From assembly GCA_040877875.1 (NCBI GenBank), contig JBBDNC010000079.1, forward strand, positions 1 to 26,015: a stretch of DNA of 26,015 nt, read 5' to 3'. Positions 22,066 through 26,015 of the stretch are shown one piece after another. The position numbers were made by a program, and so were the translations under genes. The stretch is from JBBDNC01 sp040877875. Lineage in GTDB: Bacteria; Bacteroidota; Rhodothermia; Balneolales; Balneolaceae. The notes under the pieces are model-generated. The model saw only the letters and a program-made list of their open reading frames with translations, had not been told where the DNA came from and did not search any database. Within the stretch, counting starts at the first letter, position 1; each line of letters begins with the position of its first letter.

Positions 22066-22511
22066 AGTTTAAATTTAAACTGGAATCCGTATTGAAAATT
22101 CGAAAGCACGAATTAAAAATCGAAAAACAGAAATTGGCAGCGAAAATTCATCAACAAAATGAACTCGAAATAAAATATGAGAATCATCTCAAGAATTTGA
22201 AGTCAGCAGCAAAGCACAAAGATGAAGGGGGACAAACCGCGAATCAAAATCGCGAAAAAATGTTCCAGAATTATTTACTCATCGAAACCCGGATGCTGAA
22301 TCAACTGAGTGAAAAGATCACACAAAAAAAACAGGAAGTGAATCAGCAGCGAAAAGCGGTAACAGAAGCAAACAAACAGGTTCAAATGATTGAAAAGTTA
22401 AAAAATAAAGCTCTCATGGAATATCAAATGGAAGCGGACCGAGAGGAACAACGTTTCCAGAATGAGATTGCAACTCAAATGTATCACAGACAACCAAAAT
22501 CATGGATTTGA
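22062..22511 (+). CDS. fliJ: Flagellar export protein FliJ
   Basis: Coiled-coil protein that sits in the FliI hexamer like the gamma subunit of F1 and links it to the export gate. The whole 149-aa chain is predicted helical and Lys/Gln/Glu rich, beginning MKFKFKLESVLKIRKHELKI, the usual FliJ opening. Sequence conservation of this family is low, so assignment also rests on position between fliI and the MotE-like gene. It overlaps fliI by 4 nt and the next gene by 10 nt. Confidence 0.88.
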   Translation: MKFKFKLESVLKIRKHELKIEKQKLAAKIHQQNELEIKYENHLKNLKSAAKHKDEGGQTANQNREKMFQNYLLIETRMLNQLSEKITQKKQEVNQQRKAVTEANKQVQMIEKLKNKALMEYQMEADREEQRFQNEIATQMYHRQPKSWI

Positions 22512-23092
22512 ATATAAAGAAAATCGGGATTTCAGCAGGTATTTTTATCGGAGCTTTTCTGATTCTTCTTGTGGCGGCATACTTCCTCTACCCTATAATC
22601 GAGCCGGAGGCAGCAGAACAAGTCAGGGAAGAAATCGAGGAAGCATCACGTCCCAAAGAAGCTCCGGCACCTGCCTCCCTTGCCCTCTCGAATGATTCCA
22701 CTAAATCAGCGGCTTTGGAAGCAAGGGGGGGGATAATTTATTCGTCCGAGTCCGATTCCCAGTTGGTCGCATTGAGAAACCAGCTTGAATCCAGTGAAAT
22801 AAAATATCAAAGGATGATCGACTCTCTGGAAACCACTATTGAAGAATTGACGAATGAATACGAGGAAAAACTGGCTGCAAAACAAGAGGAAGAAATATCA
22901 GAAAAGCTGCAATCAGTAACCAAGGCACTTTTAAATCTTGATGTGGAGGAATTGTCTCCGATTGTGAACCGTCTTCAGGATCATGATTTGATAAAAGTTT
23001 ATCAGTCAGCCAGTAATATGCAGCGTGAAAAACTGCTGCGTTCCCTGGAGCCGCAAAAGGCATCAAAAATTTTAATTGAGGTTATGTCATGA
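22502..23092 (+). CDS. MotE/YlxF-like flagellar protein with MgtE_N-like C-terminus
   Basis: Membrane-anchored protein in the place of ylxF in Bacillus operons. It has one N-terminal transmembrane helix (about 9-30, ISAGIFIGAFLILLVAAYFL), a Glu/Ala/Pro-rich linker, a coiled coil (about 80-130) and a C-terminal helical domain (about 130-196, LNLDVEELSPIVNRLQDHDL and LRSLEPQKASKILIEVM) like the N-terminal domain of MgtE. In other bacteria this family (MotE) acts as a periplasmic chaperone for motor proteins. The assignment is to the family, not to a proven role. It overlaps fliJ by 10 nt and fliK by 4 nt (ATGA). Confidence 0.8.
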   Translation: MDLNIKKIGISAGIFIGAFLILLVAAYFLYPIIEPEAAEQVREEIEEASRPKEAPAPASLALSNDSTKSAALEARGGIIYSSESDSQLVALRNQLESSEIKYQRMIDSLETTIEELTNEYEEKLAAKQEEEISEKLQSVTKALLNLDVEELSPIVNRLQDHDLIKVYQSASNMQREKLLRSLEPQKASKILIEVMS

Positions 23093-25284
23093 TTCAACTC
23101 CTTCAACCCAACCACTCAAATGATAGCAGTCCTGAAGCAGATCAGGCGTCCAGTCTTTCCAAACACATCAACAAAGCTCAGAATAGCTCTGAAAATGAAG
23201 CGGCCGGTTCATCTTTTGCCCGCCAGCTTTATGGCGTTTTGAAACAGATGATGGGGTTGGACCTGTCAAAACATTCAGATGAGTCTGGAGCTGTACAATT
23301 AGATCAGCTTTCCACACAAATTGCAATAACCAATCAGACGCTTAATCAGGAGACCGGACTTAATTTACAGGTGCGGAATGCACAAAGCGGCCTTCATCTA
23401 AATAATGATTCGGCGTTGCATGATTTATTAAGTCAGCATTTCCAGAAGGAAATGAATTTGACGGAAAACCAGGCAGACAAACTCATACAATTGATTGAGG
23501 AACAGGGTCTGGACTTTGAGAATCCGGCTGATGTGCAGAAAATTGCAATTGAATTTCTGCATAACCTCGAGGGACAGAGGTCAGGCCTGAATAAATCAAC
23601 GGAAATGGTGAATCAGATGGATGACGGAGATCAACACACCGGACGGGTGGAGTTGAAAGATCAAGCGGGCAAGTCGGAGGGAAAATCAGGCAACCCGGGG
23701 TCGCAGGTAAATGTTGAAATTGAAAATAGATTGACCGGAGCCAAAGAGGCAAGCGCGAACTTGTCAAAAAAATCAGGAAGTCTTCCATCTGAAACCACGG
23801 TTATAACAGACGACAAGAAAGAAGAAATCCTATCAGAGCCCCCCCGGAAGATGGCGAGTTCGACTACAACACCGGATGAGGGAAATAAAACTCAAAAACC
23901 TTTACCTGTAGCCTCGGTAACCTCAGCGACCTCAGAAACCCATGTATCCCCTAAAACTTTTGCACCTTCTGCAACCTTTGAAATCCCTGTAACTGAGAAA
24001 ACTGACCCACTCCACCCGGCGCGTTCTGCAGGAATGAAAGGGGCAGCCGATACAGGAGTGGATCTCGAAGTTGAATCCGGCGTTCAAAAAAGCCCAAACA
24101 TTTCAAACCCCCAAAATTTAGCTTTTGCTCCGGGAAATGATCGGGTTTCGGTTGACGGGAAGGGGCTGTTGCCAAATGAATTGGGGAATCAACCGGAGGC
24201 AGGGGAATCTGCTTTGTCCGAATCTATGGCACAGCCCGGTAAATCGAACAAGTCGGCAAAGTTGAACCCTCAATATTTGAAACCGGAAATTTTATCGATG
24301 GCCGGTGAGGGGGTTGAAGGCCCTTTCGGTTCGGAGGTAGTAACAGGTGCGGATCAGGAGGAAGATCCGAAGATCCGTCATACCGAATTGAAAAGGAAGG
24401 CAAGAATCAGTGAACAGTTAAAAGAGGTGATGGCTAACCCTGGAAAATTGATGGAGAGTCACGGATTGTCGTTCGGCAATCAGGTTCAGGCATCGGATGA
24501 GGAAATCGATGCGTCAGAAAAAAGCGGATCCCGTTTACAGAATATCGGAAGGTTTGGGGGCTTAAACTCTGAAAGTTCCCTCCATTCGAAACTGAAGACG
24601 GAAGTCCATCCATTATACTCTCGCCTGGAATCCGGGCAAGGCCCGGTCAGGCAATTCCCGGAACATCAAAATTCGGGGATGGTTATGCCGGAAATGTCCA
24701 TGGATCAGCTTGCCGGAGAATTGAAATCATTTATGGATGGCCAGGATCCGGAACTCAGTGAAATACGGTTTTTAAAGAATGCAGAACCATTCTCACAAAA
24801 GATTCAACAGTCGGTCACCGTGCATTCGGTGGATAGAAATAATTTTGCAGGGAAATTGACTCAGGTTATTCGACAGGAAATCCGGAATCAGCAGTCAACC
24901 ATGCAGAGCTGGAAGAGTCATCAGTTTTCATTTGAAGATGGTTCCAGGGTCCATATTGCCGTTCGGCAAATGGAAAGTTCCCTTCAGCTTCAGCTTGGAT
25001 CGATGAATAGTGATCTGAATCGGCTTATACAGACTCATGCGAACGATATCCGGCAGCATTTGCAGGAGCAGATGAAACTGAATGTAGAGTTACACTTTAA
25101 GGGTGAGGATTCGAGCGGACATTCATTCTCCGGACAAAATACCGGTGAAGCCGGATTAGCAAATCAGAGGTTGAAGAACGGACAAATCGAACCGCCGGAT
25201 TCAACAGGCCGGAGAGGGGGCCTGTTACATCCGTCTGAAAAAGTGCGGTTTTTTGGATTTAACCGAAATGAGTGGACAGCTTGA
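23089..25284 (+). CDS. fliK: Flagellar hook-length control protein FliK
   Basis: Secreted molecular ruler that sets hook length and switches export specificity. The C-terminal domain (about 590-690) is recognisable by QFSFEDGSRVHIAVRQMESS and LQLQLGSMNSDLNRLIQTHA, then LNVELHF, which matches the FliK switch domain pattern of LxPexLGxv-like strands. The first 550 residues are low-complexity, rich in Ser, Gly, Gln, Glu and Pro, as usual for a flexible ruler. They include a short Thr/Ser/Ala-rich stretch (VASVTSATSETHVSPK, about 273-288). Length (731 aa) is long for the family, which may mean a longer hook. Start overlaps the previous gene as ATGA. Confidence 0.85.
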   Translation: MIQLLQPNHSNDSSPEADQASSLSKHINKAQNSSENEAAGSSFARQLYGVLKQMMGLDLSKHSDESGAVQLDQLSTQIAITNQTLNQETGLNLQVRNAQSGLHLNNDSALHDLLSQHFQKEMNLTENQADKLIQLIEEQGLDFENPADVQKIAIEFLHNLEGQRSGLNKSTEMVNQMDDGDQHTGRVELKDQAGKSEGKSGNPGSQVNVEIENRLTGAKEASANLSKKSGSLPSETTVITDDKKEEILSEPPRKMASSTTTPDEGNKTQKPLPVASVTSATSETHVSPKTFAPSATFEIPVTEKTDPLHPARSAGMKGAADTGVDLEVESGVQKSPNISNPQNLAFAPGNDRVSVDGKGLLPNELGNQPEAGESALSESMAQPGKSNKSAKLNPQYLKPEILSMAGEGVEGPFGSEVVTGADQEEDPKIRHTELKRKARISEQLKEVMANPGKLMESHGLSFGNQVQASDEEIDASEKSGSRLQNIGRFGGLNSESSLHSKLKTEVHPLYSRLESGQGPVRQFPEHQNSGMVMPEMSMDQLAGELKSFMDGQDPELSEIRFLKNAEPFSQKIQQSVTVHSVDRNNFAGKLTQVIRQEIRNQQSTMQSWKSHQFSFEDGSRVHIAVRQMESSLQLQLGSMNSDLNRLIQTHANDIRQHLQEQMKLNVELHFKGEDSSGHSFSGQNTGEAGLANQRLKNGQIEPPDSTGRRGGLLHPSEKVRFFGFNRNEWTA

Positions 25285-25329
25285 TGAGAGTAAAAAACAA
25301 GGAACTGTTAAATAAATAGTGAGGAAAAA

Positions 25330-26007
25330 ATGGACGTAAATAGTATAAATACAACCCAAGCAGGAAACACAGCCCCGGCTCCACAGGCGGGAAGCAATGC
25401 CGAGCTTGGCAAAGATGAATTTTTGAAATTACTGATTACCCAGCTTCGGCATCAGGATCCGTTGAACCCGATGGAAGGAACCGAGTTTGCCTCCCAACTC
25501 GCCGAGTTTAATTCGGTTGAGCAATTGATCAATCTGAACGAACAGGTGACAGGCCTGACGAAAGCACAGGATCAGATGAGTAATGGACTGCACAATTCAC
25601 TGGCGGCAACTCTGACAGGAAAGCAGGTAAAAGCAATAAGTGAAGAGATCGGTGTAAGTTCCGAACCGGCCGAGATTCAGTACAGACTTCAGCAGCTTGC
25701 TTCCGAGGTAAATATAGAAGTCCGTGATGTAAGCGGGAACCTTGTTCGAAGTGACATTCTTGAAAATGTCGGGCAGGGTGACCATCAATGGACATGGGAT
25801 GGCAAAACGAACGGAGGACAGCAAGTGCCTGAAGGTTCGTATTCGATAAGCTTGTCAGCTCGTAACGGCGACCAACAGGTCGGCAGCCTCACTTTCACCG
25901 AGGGAATCGTGGATCGGGTACGGTTTACAGGTGAAGGGGTGAAACTTCTCGTAAACGGGATGTTATTGCCTCTCAGTGATGTGGAAGAGATAGGATCAGG
26001 ATCCTGA
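25330..26007 (+). CDS. flgD: Flagellar hook assembly cap protein FlgD
   Basis: Scaffold protein that caps the growing hook and is lost from the mature structure. The N-terminal signature is clear: LGKDEFLKLLITQLRHQDPL then NPMEGTEFASQLAEFNSVEQ. The C-terminal half has the FlgD Ig-like/Tudor-like fold with WTWDGKTNGGQQVPEGSYSI. Length (225 aa) is normal. GAGGA precedes the ATG. The stop lies 8 bp before the window edge, so the operon probably continues to the hook gene flgE or similar outside the window. Confidence 0.96.
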   Translation: MDVNSINTTQAGNTAPAPQAGSNAELGKDEFLKLLITQLRHQDPLNPMEGTEFASQLAEFNSVEQLINLNEQVTGLTKAQDQMSNGLHNSLAATLTGKQVKAISEEIGVSSEPAEIQYRLQQLASEVNIEVRDVSGNLVRSDILENVGQGDHQWTWDGKTNGGQQVPEGSYSISLSARNGDQQVGSLTFTEGIVDRVRFTGEGVKLLVNGMLLPLSDVEEIGSGS

Positions 26008-26015
26008 TCTGAAAC

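Overview
The window looks like a chromosomal segment of a flagellated member of the Balneolota/Rhodothermota group (Bacteroidota-like but motile). This rests on recognised gene types, not on a database search. The Bacteroidota-like genes are an ECF sigma factor paired with a membrane-anchored beta-barrel-like protein, a proline-rich TonB, a TraR/DksA protein lacking most zinc-finger cysteines, and a RK-type Tat leader on a Gfo/Idh/MocA oxidoreductase. They sit beside a complete-looking early flagellar operon, which most Bacteroidota lack. Several genes have clear Shine-Dalgarno sequences and several appear to use TTG starts.

Layout. Positions 1-56 hold the cut-off edge of a dispersed repeat. 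209-2822 carries a nitrilase-family amidohydrolase and a Gfo/Idh/MocA oxidoreductase. 3273-5094 is a two-gene unit of ECF sigma factor and a probable anti-sigma/beta-barrel protein, facing a convergent tonB (5112-5807). 6104-10842 is a block of minus-strand stress and redox genes: tandem universal stress protein (Usp), an 81-aa unknown, a TraR/DksA protein, an APH-like/AAA kinase fusion and a plant-type ferredoxin-NADP reductase. A second tandem Usp (11682-12539) lies beyond, on the plus strand. Three copies of a 7-3-7 palindrome related to GTAGGGA-N3-TCCCTAC lie in the gaps of this block, which suggests a shared regulon, possibly oxygen-responsive. A decayed DinB-family gene sits in the 7926-8256 gap. 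The gaps at 10843-11681 and 12540-13141 contain a MITE/REP-like repeat family with terminal inverted repeats and an internal hairpin that covaries between copies.

13142-14110 is an EamA-type transporter. 14172-15161 (minus) is a PAS histidine kinase of FlrB/FleS type. It diverges from the flagellar operon flgB-flgC-(unknown 81 aa)-fliE-fliF-fliG-fliH-fliI-fliJ-motE/ylxF-fliK-flgD, which runs to the right edge. The order matches the Bacillus subtilis fla/che operon. The gap upstream of flgB has a near-consensus sigma-54 promoter (15444-15459), a palindrome at the distance expected for an enhancer-binding protein, and a leader rich in inverted repeats. Together with the neighbouring kinase this suggests sigma-54/two-component control of the first flagellar operon.

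No rRNA, tRNA, CRISPR array or transposase gene was seen.
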